Origin: Enterococcus haemoperoxidus ATCC BAA-382
GTDB lineage: Bacteria; Bacillota; Bacilli; Lactobacillales; Enterococcaceae
Reading direction: 5' to 3'
Length of the DNA: 64,000 bases
Assembly (NCBI RefSeq): GCF_000407165.1
Contig: NZ_KE136479.1
Location: 1,437,464-1,501,463 of the forward strand
This document shows, piece by piece, positions 1 to 8,266 of this stretch. The position numbers were made by a program, and so were the translations under genes. Under the pieces are notes generated by a model, which was given only the letters and a program-made list of their open reading frames with translations, did no database searches and was not told where the DNA came from. Each line of letters opens with the position of its first letter. The stretch's first letter is position 1.

Positions 1-1862
1 GCGAACACGACTTTCGCTTGTCCAGGCCTAGCTAGATCAATTGACCGGACTTGTACTTGATCTATGGCTGTTGGCACTTTATTGTAACGTAAGCCTTCTA
101 AACCGCTTGAAAAAATTTCTTCAAAAGCAGCTAGATCAAAGGAATCATTTCCATAAATCGTCACATACTCATCTAATAAAGTCATCAATGCTTCCCAAGT
201 TTGCTCATGATTACGAGCTTGTTCCAATTGGCCCATTTCTATTGCTTGATTTCGCCACATCATCAACTGCTTCTCGACCCCGTTATTCACTAAAAAACGA
301 TAAAAAAAGTCAGCTGCTTCAACACCTGTTTGTGCTTTTTGGATTGTCTTAAAAAAGGCTGGCACATTCTGTTGAATCATTTTTCGTACAGTATTGGAAT
401 CCTTTTCGATCAATTCAGTATCATCTTGTTGCTCTGCTTCAAAATCATAGCGAATAAAATGCCAATCTTTATTTTTCTCCCAATGATAGCCTTCGTAACC
501 ATATGCTAAAACGACATTTTCAGCTACATCTATTTTTCGGCGCCATTCATTTCGTTGAACTTGCCATTCTTCAACTGAAATTTGATCCTCAATGGGAAAA
601 AATAATTCTGTTCTCAAAAAGCGCAATACATCCCGATAACGATAATGATACGCATGAATTGCAAATAATGACTGAATAAATTCAACCAAAGGATGCTGTT
701 CCATCGCCATATCCCGATCCAAGTAAACAGGAATTTCATTCATCGAAAATAGAGGTTCGATCATAGTTTCATAACTGTCTAGCTCCCGAGTAAGTAATTG
801 AATGTCTTTATACCGATAATTTTCTTCTACAACTAATCTTCTGATTTCTTTTGCGATGTGATTGATTTCTTCCTTAGGGTTTTCTGCGCACCAAAATTGT
901 AGATGATCATCATTGATTCTTTGTTTTCCTCTTTTAGGATGACTTTCCTGAGCTTCGATCCAGTATTTTTCAAGAGTTTGAATGCTATTATCAGCAATCA
1001 ACTTTTTATTTTTTTCCACATGATCTGGTAATATCGCCACATTAGCGTTTCTTGCTAATTGATACAGTTTATGATAAGTCGTACCTGTTTCATAAAATAG
1101 GTTCATCAATGATGGTAGCTCGTTCGGATATTTTTTATCCAAAACTAAAGAGATTTTAACCTCGCCACCTCGACGCATCAATGTCTCAATCAATTTCAAT
1201 TCTCTTGCAGAAAAATTATGATACCCATTGATTACAAATAAAACATTTCTCAGATCTTTTGTTTCTAGGTATTCCGTTAAGTAATTAATGATTTCTGCAG
1301 ATTTGATTCCATATTGACTCATTGTTTCTTCAAATTTTGAAAAAACTAATTTGATATCTTGAATCTTCAATTGTAAATCCTGTTCTTTACTATCTGTTTG
1401 TTGGCCTGAAAAATGGCCAAATAGCTCATCTAAATCAATATTGCCTTCTTTCATTTCCTGATACAAGTCAAATAACTGTTGAATAAATCCTGATTTATTG
1501 ACTTCTCCACGAAAGACTTTCAGCGCCTCTTCATTCTCTGATAGAATCTTTCTAAAAACCATCGCAGCTCCTGCTTCAGAAAGAATTTCTGAACCATAAT
1601 ATTGTGTATGTTGTAAAAAGTACCATGCCAATCGATAGAAACTAAACACTTGAAAGCGCATTGTTGCAATCGAATCGTTCTGGTTCTTTTGAATATATTT
1701 TATTCGTTTGAGTGCATTGATCTCTTGCTCAAATTTCATGTGATTTGGAACTAAATAAAAAACTTCATGCGAATCCTCTTCAGACAACCACTGTACAGAA
1801 GCTTGTATAAGAGCTTCTTCTAAATCCATCTCAGCAGTTCCGCGAATAAATTGTAGACTCAT
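1..1862 (-). CDS. rexB: RexB (AddB-type) helicase-nuclease subunit, N-terminal part
   Basis: This open frame runs off the left edge; only about the first 620 residues of a protein usually near 1,200 are present. It begins MSLQFIRGTAEMDLEE and continues with FYLVPNHMKFEQEI and VFSFYRLAWYFLQHT, which I recognise as the RexB family. RexB pairs with RexA to process double-strand DNA ends before recombination. The N-terminus lacks a GxxGxGK(S/T) Walker A loop, as is usual for RexB. The C-terminal nuclease domain and the rexA gene expected downstream lie outside the window. The ATG is preceded by AAAGGATGTG at good spacing, so the start is well supported. Confidence 0.9.
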   Translation of the reverse strand, partial: MSLQFIRGTAEMDLEEALIQASVQWLSEEDSHEVFYLVPNHMKFEQEINALKRIKYIQKNQNDSIATMRFQVFSFYRLAWYFLQHTQYYGSEILSEAGAAMVFRKILSENEEALKVFRGEVNKSGFIQQLFDLYQEMKEGNIDLDELFGHFSGQQTDSKEQDLQLKIQDIKLVFSKFEETMSQYGIKSAEIINYLTEYLETKDLRNVLFVINGYHNFSARELKLIETLMRRGGEVKISLVLDKKYPNELPSLMNLFYETGTTYHKLYQLARNANVAILPDHVEKNKKLIADNSIQTLEKYWIEAQESHPKRGKQRINDDHLQFWCAENPKEEINHIAKEIRRLVVEENYRYKDIQLLTRELDSYETMIEPLFSMNEIPVYLDRDMAMEQHPLVEFIQSLFAIHAYHYRYRDVLRFLRTELFFPIEDQISVEEWQVQRNEWRRKIDVAENVVLAYGYEGYHWEKNKDWHFIRYDFEAEQQDDTELIEKDSNTVRKMIQQNVPAFFKTIQKAQTGVEAADFFYRFLVNNGVEKQLMMWRNQAIEMGQLEQARNHEQTWEALMTLLDEYVTIYGNDSFDLAAFEEIFSSGLEGLRYNKVPTAIDQVQVRSIDLARPGQAKVVF

Positions 1863-1942
1863 TTTGTCACATCCTTTATAAATGTTTCCTGTTCTTAGTT
1901 TATCATAAATCGTGTTTGAATACGGCTTTTACCATCCAACAA

Positions 1943-1972
1943 AAAAAGCCTCTTAATTAAAAGAGAGCTTTC
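1943..1972 (-). terminator. Rho-independent terminator of the signal peptidase gene
   Basis: Read on the minus strand this is an A/G-rich stem (AAAGCTCTCTT pairing with AAGAGGCTTT, one bulge) followed by a run of seven T. It lies about 30 bases after the signal peptidase stop and before rexB. Confidence 0.7.
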
Positions 1973-1999
1973 TTGTAATTTCATGAATGAGCCTTACGT

Positions 2000-2539
2000 T
2001 TAAATCGTTCCAAAACGATCAAGTGGCCACAAAACAAATTTAACATCACCTAATATCTTATCTTTACTAATAAAACCGATCATACGTCCATCTTTTGAAT
2101 TCCGACGATTATCACCCATCACGAAGTATTCACCATCTGGAACTTTCTTCTCACCCGTAACCTCACTCAACGTAAAATCAAGAGTCAAAGGTGACCCGTC
2201 TGTTACTGCTCCTTTGAATTCATCAAGATAAGGTTCTTTGACTTCTTTATCGTTGATATATAAAACATCATTTTTATATTCAATCGTATCACCTGGTAAA
2301 CCGATTACTCGCTTGATGTAATTCTTCTTAGGTTCGTCTGGTGCTGGAAACGTCACAATATCAAAACGTTTGATTTCTGTATTCTTTAATGCAATCACTC
2401 GTTCACCATCTGCTAAAGTCGGATCCATTGAATGCCCTTTGACAACAACTGGCGTGAACACAAATTGCCTTAGTAAAAATAACAACGTTGCTAAACCAAT
2501 AAAAAATAATATTGTATGTAATAACTCTTTAGACTTCAA
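2000..2539 (-). CDS. lepB: Signal peptidase I
   Basis: Membrane-bound type I signal peptidase that removes signal peptides from exported proteins. A single N-terminal membrane segment is followed by the catalytic serine motif GHSMDPT (Ser37 from this start) and the lysine motif YIKRVIGLPGD (Lys76), then the family motif MGDNRRNSKDGR. The start needs care. An ATG at 2560 lies about 3 bases from the predicted transcription start, and an ATG at 2545 lies one base after GGAGG. The TTG at 2539 lies seven bases after GGAGG and is therefore chosen, giving about 179 residues. The gene has its own terminator. It is placed between the lut operon and rexB with no functional link to either. Many exported WxL and LPXTG proteins in this window would be its substrates. 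Confidence 0.9.
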   Translation of the reverse strand: MKSKELLHTILFFIGLATLLFLLRQFVFTPVVVKGHSMDPTLADGERVIALKNTEIKRFDIVTFPAPDEPKKNYIKRVIGLPGDTIEYKNDVLYINDKEVKEPYLDEFKGAVTDGSPLTLDFTLSEVTGEKKVPDGEYFVMGDNRRNSKDGRMIGFISKDKILGDVKFVLWPLDRFGTI

Positions 2540-2569
2540 ATTCATTCCTCCAAAAAACATGCTTCCTAT

Positions 2570-2578
2570 ATTTTACCA
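2570..2578 (-). promoter_or_regulatory. Extended -10 promoter of lepB
   Basis: On the minus strand TGG-TAAAAT forms an extended -10 box without a good -35. Transcription would start near 2563, so the 5' leader would be only about 20-25 bases and end at the TTG start. Confidence 0.4.
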
Positions 2579-2683
2579 CAGACAATCAAATTTCTACAGA
2601 ATTCTTTTCTTTTCGGGCCCTTTTTTAATATATCTCTTAATAAGTGATCTATTCATTGTTTATTACTTATACAAAAATCAAAA

Positions 2684-2720
2684 AAACTGAAACAACTTTT
2701 ACTTAGCTTGTCTCAGTTTT
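2684..2720 (-). terminator. Terminator of the lutABC operon
   Basis: On the minus strand AAACTGAGACAA pairs with TTGTTTCAGTTT around an 11-base loop, followed by TTTT. It lies just after the lutC stop codon. Confidence 0.8.
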
Positions 2721-2727
2721 TTTATGC

Positions 2728-3459
2728 TTACATGTCTTTTACAACAACATAATACACAACTAGTGGTCCATGCAAGCCCACAACTAATTGCATTTCAATA
2801 TCACCAGAATTGGAAGGTCCAGAGATGAAGTGAATCGCAGAACCGACGTTTTCACCGTTTCGTTGTTTTTCTGCATAATAAGCTGCAGCTTGAGTAGAAC
2901 GTGGTACAATTTTACTCATGGGAATAATCGAAATATAGTGCTGAGGTAAAAAATGTAAAGAACGTCCTTGCCCTGCATTTGTTTCAACGACTACTGAACC
3001 TGATTCAGCTAATAAAAATTCTGCAAAGGCAATCGCAATATTCGCCTTTTCTGCATTTGTTATATTCATTTCTCTATTTTCAGCGCCTTTTTCCCAAAAT
3101 GTTAGTTGTTCATCTGTATTTTCTGAAAATAGATTTTTAGAAAAGTTTGTTAACCCATATTCATCAAACCGCGAATCAATTGGAACTATAACCTTTCCTT
3201 GACCAAATGCTTCGATCAGTTGATCGATTGTTTCAGTTAAATGTTCTCTAGTTGTTTCTACAAGCTTCGTGTTGATTTTATCCACTCGTTTTTTAGCAAT
3301 TTCTAGTAGCTCTTCCTGTGACTTATCTGCCAGTGTTAATTCAGGCAAATCATTGATTGGTCGGAATGGATGATCTGCTACGTTTTGTCTTTCTATGCCT
3401 AGTTTTTCAGTCAGGTTACTTAAAAATGATGTTCGATTTTGTACATTAGAATCAGTCAT
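2728..3459 (-). CDS. lutC: Lactate utilization protein LutC
   Basis: LUD-domain protein of the LutC/YkgG family, part of the LutABC iron-sulfur enzyme that oxidises L-lactate to pyruvate. The C-terminal motif SGPSNSGDIEMQLVVGLHGP is the usual LUD signature. A longer open frame reaches 3540, but the ATG at 3459 is preferred. It has AGGTGAG six bases upstream and overlaps the lutB stop by eight bases, a typical translational coupling. The protein is then 243 residues, usual for the family. It is the last gene of the operon and is followed directly by a terminator. Confidence 0.9.
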   Translation of the reverse strand: MTDSNVQNRTSFLSNLTEKLGIERQNVADHPFRPINDLPELTLADKSQEELLEIAKKRVDKINTKLVETTREHLTETIDQLIEAFGQGKVIVPIDSRFDEYGLTNFSKNLFSENTDEQLTFWEKGAENREMNITNAEKANIAIAFAEFLLAESGSVVVETNAGQGRSLHFLPQHYISIIPMSKIVPRSTQAAAYYAEKQRNGENVGSAIHFISGPSNSGDIEMQLVVGLHGPLVVYYVVVKDM

Positions 3460-4924
3460 TTTGCTCACCTGCTTTATGTTTTTTATACCAGCTTCTGAAA
3501 TTTTCTGAACTTTTTGGTGGACGCGGTAAATCTCTGACATCGGTCCAACCTTTCACAAGACCAGGACCTTTGGCAACATAACCACCATATTGGAACATAT
3601 TCTCTACTGTAATTTCTTTTTTCTTACTCAATGGCGCTAATCCAGCGTGATCAACTTTCATTGCCATTTTAAATAAATTGGGCGTGGCCGTGGCCTTGCC
3701 CACTAGTCGCATTTGGAAATCATCAAAACCGTGTTGCATTTTCAACTCATCTGTCATAACTCTTCGATGTTCGATCAATAATTCGTGTAGTGGGATTTTC
3801 ACTGGGCAAGTATCCGTGCAGGCGCCGCAAAGACTAGAGGCATAAGGTAACTCACCAAACTGCTTATAGCCCCCTAAAACAGGTGATAATACGGCTCCTA
3901 TTGGTCCAGGATAGATTGAACCATACCCATGGCCGCCGATATGACGATATACTGGACAAACATTTAGACAAGAACCACAGCGAATACATTGAAGTACAGG
4001 CTGAAAAGCAGTTCCTAAAGCATTGGAGCGCCCGTTATCCAAAATTACAACATAAAACTCTTCTGGCCCATCAGATTCATCTGCATTTTTTATTCCAGCA
4101 AAGGTCACATAAGTAGTTAAACTTTGGCCGACTGCACTTCTAGCTAATAGGTTATCCAAAACCTCTGCCTCTTTCATACTCGGAACGATTCGCTCCATTC
4201 CCATCAAAACGATTTGTGTTTTTGGAATACTGATTGTTAAATCCGCATTCCCTTCATTCGTATTTAAATTAATCAAACCACTATCAGCAATTGCAAAATT
4301 ACACCCTGTAATACCAACTTCTGCTTCCAAGAAAAATTTTCTCATGACTTCTCTGGCGCATCGTGCTAAATTGACTGGATCATTATCACCTTGATAACCT
4401 AACTTTTCTGAAAAAACTCGACGAATTTGTTCACGATTTTTATGGATACTTGGAAAAACAATATGAGATGGTTCGTCCCAGTCATCCATTTGTAAAATAA
4501 ATTCAGCTAAGTCAGTCTCCATAACACTAACACCATCTAGTCCTAGCAACATAGGATCAATATCAACTTCTGTGGTCACCATGGATTTTGATTTCACTAC
4601 TTTTTTAGCATTTTTTTCTAAAACAACTTTCTTTACATATTCAGTTGCCTCTTCTGCGGTCTGAGCGAAAAAGACTTTGCCTCCTTGTTCAGCCACATTA
4701 TTACTAAATTGTTCCAAATAATCTGGTAAATAAGAAATCGTGTGTTGTCTAATTTGTTCACCTAACTCTCGCCATTGCTCCCAATGTCCAAGCTCTTCTC
4801 TGGCTCCTTCTCGCTTGATCCACTGATCATCTTGCGCTTTCGCTACCGCCTTTTGCATAAAGACATCTTTTTTGCTATCTTCTAAACGTTCTTTGAAAGA
4901 TTTCTTGCTTGTCGTTAATCCCAC
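3452..4924 (-). CDS. lutB: Lactate utilization iron-sulfur protein LutB
   Basis: LutB subunit of the L-lactate oxidation complex. Residues about 70-300 form a LUD domain. A ferredoxin-like segment follows with C313-x2-C316-x2-C319-x3-C323P and a second set C366-x2-C369-x3-C373P, so two clusters can be bound. At 490 residues it has the normal length. It lies 11 bases after lutA and overlaps lutC, so the three genes should be one transcript. No lactate permease and no LutR-type regulator lie next to the operon in this window. Confidence 0.93.
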   Translation of the reverse strand: MGLTTSKKSFKERLEDSKKDVFMQKAVAKAQDDQWIKREGAREELGHWEQWRELGEQIRQHTISYLPDYLEQFSNNVAEQGGKVFFAQTAEEATEYVKKVVLEKNAKKVVKSKSMVTTEVDIDPMLLGLDGVSVMETDLAEFILQMDDWDEPSHIVFPSIHKNREQIRRVFSEKLGYQGDNDPVNLARCAREVMRKFFLEAEVGITGCNFAIADSGLINLNTNEGNADLTISIPKTQIVLMGMERIVPSMKEAEVLDNLLARSAVGQSLTTYVTFAGIKNADESDGPEEFYVVILDNGRSNALGTAFQPVLQCIRCGSCLNVCPVYRHIGGHGYGSIYPGPIGAVLSPVLGGYKQFGELPYASSLCGACTDTCPVKIPLHELLIEHRRVMTDELKMQHGFDDFQMRLVGKATATPNLFKMAMKVDHAGLAPLSKKKEITVENMFQYGGYVAKGPGLVKGWTDVRDLPRPPKSSENFRSWYKKHKAGEQND

Positions 4925-4935
4925 AATAGTTCCTC

Positions 4936-5697
4936 CTAGATGACTGTCATTATTTTTGGTTGATCCATCCGTTTTTTATCCACCTGTTGGTTTAAAACTT
5001 CAGCGATATGCATGATTTTGATTGGCTTACCATCTCGATTGAATTTCCCACCAATATTCATCAGACAGCCCATGTCTGCGCTAATTAAAATTTCAGCTCC
5101 TGTATCGATTACATCATTCATTTTTTCTGTAACCATTTGTTCAGATATCTCTGGCATTTTTACTGAAAAAGTTCCGCCGAACCCGCAACAATTTTCAATG
5201 TGATTTAAGGGAACCATCTCCAAACCAGCTACATGGTCTAACAGGATAAATGGCGCTTCCCGCTCCTTCAAAATCCTTGTCATGTGACACGAACGGTGGT
5301 AAGTCGCTTTAGCGTTTAATGTTGCACCGACATCCGCAACACCTAAAACTCTGTACAGAAATTGGCTAAATTCGAATGATTTGACCGCTAATGCTTCAGC
5401 TTTCGGACCATATATAGGATCATCCTTTAAAAAATGTCGGTACTCTCTAAGCATCCCCACACATGAACCAGCTGGCCCCACTACATATTCTGCATCTTCA
5501 AAACAGTCGATTTGATTTTTCAACGTCGCATAGCTTTCTTCAACATAGCCGCTATTATAGGTTGGCTGTCCGCAACAGGTTTGTTTATCAGGTAATGATG
5601 TTTCACAACCCAAACGTTCCAAAACCTCAACCATTGCCTGTCCTACATTTGGAAATAGTAAATCAACAACACAGGTAGAAAAAATACTTACTTTCAA
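4936..5697 (-). CDS. lutA: Lactate utilization protein LutA
   Basis: LutA subunit with two cysteine-rich CCG domains, seen at Cys41-Cys42 and Cys170-Cys171, with the companion cysteines Cys79 (AGSC) and Cys137 (RSCH). Such CCG pairs bind an iron-sulfur cluster in this family. With LutB and LutC it oxidises lactate and passes electrons to the respiratory chain or another acceptor. It is the first gene of the operon. The ribosome site GGAGGG lies eight bases before the ATG. Confidence 0.93.
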   Translation of the reverse strand: MKVSIFSTCVVDLLFPNVGQAMVEVLERLGCETSLPDKQTCCGQPTYNSGYVEESYATLKNQIDCFEDAEYVVGPAGSCVGMLREYRHFLKDDPIYGPKAEALAVKSFEFSQFLYRVLGVADVGATLNAKATYHRSCHMTRILKEREAPFILLDHVAGLEMVPLNHIENCCGFGGTFSVKMPEISEQMVTEKMNDVIDTGAEILISADMGCLMNIGGKFNRDGKPIKIMHIAEVLNQQVDKKRMDQPKIMTVI

Positions 5698-6063
5698 AAA
5701 AAGCCCTCCTCGTATAGTTGTACGAAAAGAGCGGAACAGTCATCTATATAGTCAAAAATAATATTGGCTTATATATTCGCTTTTATCAAAAAGGAACCGA
5801 CAACCACAAGACTATTATCATACAACTTAGAATCAAAATCATTTTGTAACGTTTATTATACAATAGTAATTCTATCAGTATTTCTTCTATTTATCAATTC
5901 ATTTCCTTATGCTTTTTCGCATACTTCATTGCAGAATTGATAGCAAGTCAGTACCTTTTGACAGACAATCGATATGAAATATATAATAAAGAAAATAGAT
6001 GACTGGATAAGAAACATTTGATACACTATATAAGAGTATGAGTTGTAAGGGAGGTTATTTACC
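5698..6063. other. Divergent intergenic region, lutA / small membrane protein
   Basis: 366 bases, AT-rich. It holds the plus-strand promoter described separately. Just upstream of the lutA ribosome site is CGTATAGTTGTACG (5711-5724), a CGTA-N6-TACG partial palindrome that could be an operator. On the minus strand a TATAAT sequence near 5858 may be the -10 of lutA, but I could not pair it with a convincing -35. TAAAAGCGAATATA near 5780 resembles a catabolite-repression site with two mismatches; I do not claim it. Confidence 0.4.
5958..5987 (+). promoter_or_regulatory. Sigma-A promoter for the small membrane protein
   Basis: TTGACA (5958-5963) and TATAAT (5982-5987) are perfect consensus boxes with an 18-base spacer. 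The gene starts at 6064. Confidence 0.8.
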
Positions 6064-6387
6064 ATGTTCATCACATTCAGTATGTTTATAGGTTTAATTG
6101 TACTAACAATCATAATGATTGTTTTAATTATTTATTTAACTTTTACTGGAGGAAACAATCAGCATTCGCGTCAAAAAAACATTTATCAAGCACAAGAAGC
6201 CGCAAAAGAATTGTTAGCTCAAAAAAATAATGAATTTTCACAACACTCTACCTCATTTAAAATAAATCAAGAAACTGAGTTTGAACAACGATCAGATAGA
6301 AATGAGTTTCACCAAGATATGGACATTAAGGAAGATGATGACCCGCTTCGTGTTTTACCTTATCCCAAAGACAACAAGTTTGAGTAA
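6064..6387 (+). CDS. Small membrane protein of unknown function
   Basis: I do not recognise this 107-residue protein. Residues 1-27 are one hydrophobic membrane segment, followed by a TGGNNQ turn and a highly polar tail rich in Q, E, D, K and N. The tail holds an acidic patch (DMDIKEDDD) and ends LPYPKDNKFE. With few positive residues before the segment, the tail is probably cytoplasmic, but topology is uncertain. It is a real gene. It has a perfect-consensus promoter, AAGGGAGG eight to nine bases before the ATG and a strong terminator, so it is a single-gene transcript. Nothing in it links it to the lut operon or to the WxL locus. Confidence 0.75.
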   Translation: MFITFSMFIGLIVLTIIMIVLIIYLTFTGGNNQHSRQKNIYQAQEAAKELLAQKNNEFSQHSTSFKINQETEFEQRSDRNEFHQDMDIKEDDDPLRVLPYPKDNKFE

Positions 6388-6438
6388 AAAATGGAACTAA
6401 CGAGTATCAAGAATAAGTCTATACTGATTTCTATATTA

Positions 6439-6481
6439 AAGAGCTTGGGAAATAACTATTTTAGTTATTTCCCAAGCTCTT
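6439..6481 (+). terminator. Strong terminator with embedded ATAACTA repeats
   Basis: A perfect 20-bp inverted repeat with a 3-base loop, followed by ATTTTTTG. It ends the small membrane protein gene. The inner part of each arm is AATAACTA / TAGTTATT, the same heptamer that recurs in the promoter of the next gene. Confidence 0.85.
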
Positions 6482-6486
6482 ATTTT

Positions 6487-6515
6487 TTGAAAATAACTAA
6501 ACTTATTTGTATTAA
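6487..6515 (+). promoter_or_regulatory. Promoter of the first Mga-type regulator
   Basis: TTGAAA (6487-6492) and TATTAA (6510-6515) with a 17-base spacer. The spacer carries ATAACTAAA and a reverse copy TTTAGTTAT lies at 6529-6537, so the regulator could bind its own promoter. Confidence 0.55.
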
Positions 6516-6614
6516 AAAAATAAATAATTTTAGTTATATGTGATAATACCCATTAAATTTGACTTTAAATCATTCTATTTCTATAATTTGGAAAAAGGTA
6601 ACAGGAGTGATGAA

Positions 6615-8087
6615 ATGGATATCTTATTAAATGAAAAAAGTAAAAAAAAAATCCAACTTTTTACGGAATTATTATATAGAGAGAATGAAGAAATATCTTT
6701 TTCCTATTTACAAAATTTCCTTGGTGTGTCCTTAAGTACCTTAAAACGATATTTCCAAGAACTATCAACTGATATTAAGAATAATAAATCCTTTACACAA
6801 ATAGTATTAATACGTAATGTCGGAGGGTATGTCATTCAAAATCATTCAGCACATGCCATGGATTACCTTATTATTCAATTACGTCTAAGTTATTTTGAAT
6901 CATCCTTACAATTTAAAATTATTTTAGAACTTCTTTTAAACCATTATAATTCTGTAGAAGATCTAGCTGAAAAATTATATATAAGTCCTCCTCACCTGTA
7001 TAAAAATATTAATATTTTAAATATTGAACTAGAAAGATATCCTTTAAAAATTGTTTTCCATCCTACTACTAATTTCCAAGGAAAAGAAAAATACGTCCGT
7101 ATGCTAAATTTTTATTTTTTTTGGAGTGTATATCGAGGAATTGCATGGCCATATGATTTTAAAAATATGAAAGACTTCTCGGCCAACGTTGACTTTGGAG
7201 AATTACAGAAAAACTACTCCGACTCAGTAATCAAACGTTTGGAGTTCATGGTTGGTCTTTTTATGGTCAGGCGACAAGACCACCCCATTCGTTTGCCCAA
7301 AAAAATTAAAGAGCTATCAAAACACTTTGCTACTACAAATGCCATTTCAAAACTTGTAGAGCCATTCCTAGTCACTGAGGATGAGATCTTATTTTTTAAT
7401 TTACTAGCTAGATGTTATATTGCTGAAATTGATACACTACAAGATAAATATAGACTATATGATTCATTTCCGAGAAGCTTGCCTTTAATCAGCGCTTGTG
7501 ACTTATTAATTGAAGAATATGAAAAATACTTTTATGGGGATTTTTCTATGAATAAGGAGCAAAAAACAACTGTCTTCTATTATTTGTTAATCGGGATGAT
7601 TCAAGCAACTTATTTTTCAATTAGTCCTGTACAGTTTTTTAGAACTTCATTTACACAAAATACGCATACAAAACTTTCTATTAAGGATAATCCAAGAATT
7701 AATAATTTTTGTAAGAAGTTTCGAGAAGATCACCTAGACTTTCCAGTGCCTGCTCATTCTGATTTTGGCTTATGTATTTTGTTAACCATTTTAACAGAAA
7801 CATTCTTATATCCTTCTTTGTCTGTTTATATACAGTATTCTAAAAACAATTTAGGCACAGTCTATATAAAGAATAAATTACACATGCTTTTCAATCCAAG
7901 AGCTATTCACTATATTGATTGCTTCGAAGAGGCCGATCTTGTAATCATCGATTGCTTCGAACCACGTGTTAAAAAAAGCAAACAGAAAATTTTTTACATT
8001 TCAGATGTTTATAATGAACAAACCTGGCATGAGCTATTCACTTGTATTCAACTTTTATTTTTTAAAGCCAAATCAACTTTTTATTAA
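6615..8087 (+). CDS. Mga/AtxA-type transcription regulator (first flanking copy)
   Basis: A 490-residue regulator of the Mga family. The N-terminus has two helix-turn-helix segments, around SFSYLQNFLGVSLSTLKRYF and VEDLAEKLYISPPHLYKNIN. The middle is all-helical as in PRD-like domains, and the C-terminus (SVYIQYSKNNLGTVYIKNKL and following) resembles the EIIB-like fold of Mga/AtxA. An open frame extends to a GTG at 6540. The ATG at 6615 is chosen because AGGAGTG stands at good spacing and the length then equals that of the copy at 29300. The two copies share the layout and many residues throughout. Such regulators often sit beside WxL loci in enterococci, so control of the large WxL gene next door (8267-10561) and of the main cluster is a reasonable inference, not shown. 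Confidence 0.85.
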   Translation: MDILLNEKSKKKIQLFTELLYRENEEISFSYLQNFLGVSLSTLKRYFQELSTDIKNNKSFTQIVLIRNVGGYVIQNHSAHAMDYLIIQLRLSYFESSLQFKIILELLLNHYNSVEDLAEKLYISPPHLYKNINILNIELERYPLKIVFHPTTNFQGKEKYVRMLNFYFFWSVYRGIAWPYDFKNMKDFSANVDFGELQKNYSDSVIKRLEFMVGLFMVRRQDHPIRLPKKIKELSKHFATTNAISKLVEPFLVTEDEILFFNLLARCYIAEIDTLQDKYRLYDSFPRSLPLISACDLLIEEYEKYFYGDFSMNKEQKTTVFYYLLIGMIQATYFSISPVQFFRTSFTQNTHTKLSIKDNPRINNFCKKFREDHLDFPVPAHSDFGLCILLTILTETFLYPSLSVYIQYSKNNLGTVYIKNKLHMLFNPRAIHYIDCFEEADLVIIDCFEPRVKKSKQKIFYISDVYNEQTWHELFTCIQLLFFKAKSTFY

Positions 8088-8161
8088 TGTTTAACTCCTG
8101 TAGAAATGAACAGTATAAAAATCTATAACTATGGAAAATAATTTCTTTATTTAGATTTCAA

Positions 8162-8201
8162 GCCAGTGATAAAAACTGAAAATCAGTTTTATCGCTGGCT
8201 C
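8162..8201 (+). terminator. Terminator of the first Mga-type regulator
   Basis: An 18-bp stem with one bulge (AGCCAGTGATAAAA... / ...TTTTATCGCTGGCT) and a T-rich tail. It lies between convergent genes. Confidence 0.75.
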
Positions 8202-8266
8202 CTCTATTTTTATTGCTTGTTAGACCTCATTAACGCAACTAAATACAATTATACTGAGTCATGCTA

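Noticed and set aside
2370-2690. 106-residue plus-strand open frame over the lepB 5' end
   Set aside because: It overlaps lepB and the lut terminator in antisense, has no ribosome site, and is of low complexity at the end.
5774-5790. Catabolite-repression (cre) site before lutA
   Set aside because: The best match has two mismatches at conserved positions and an uncertain relation to the promoter.
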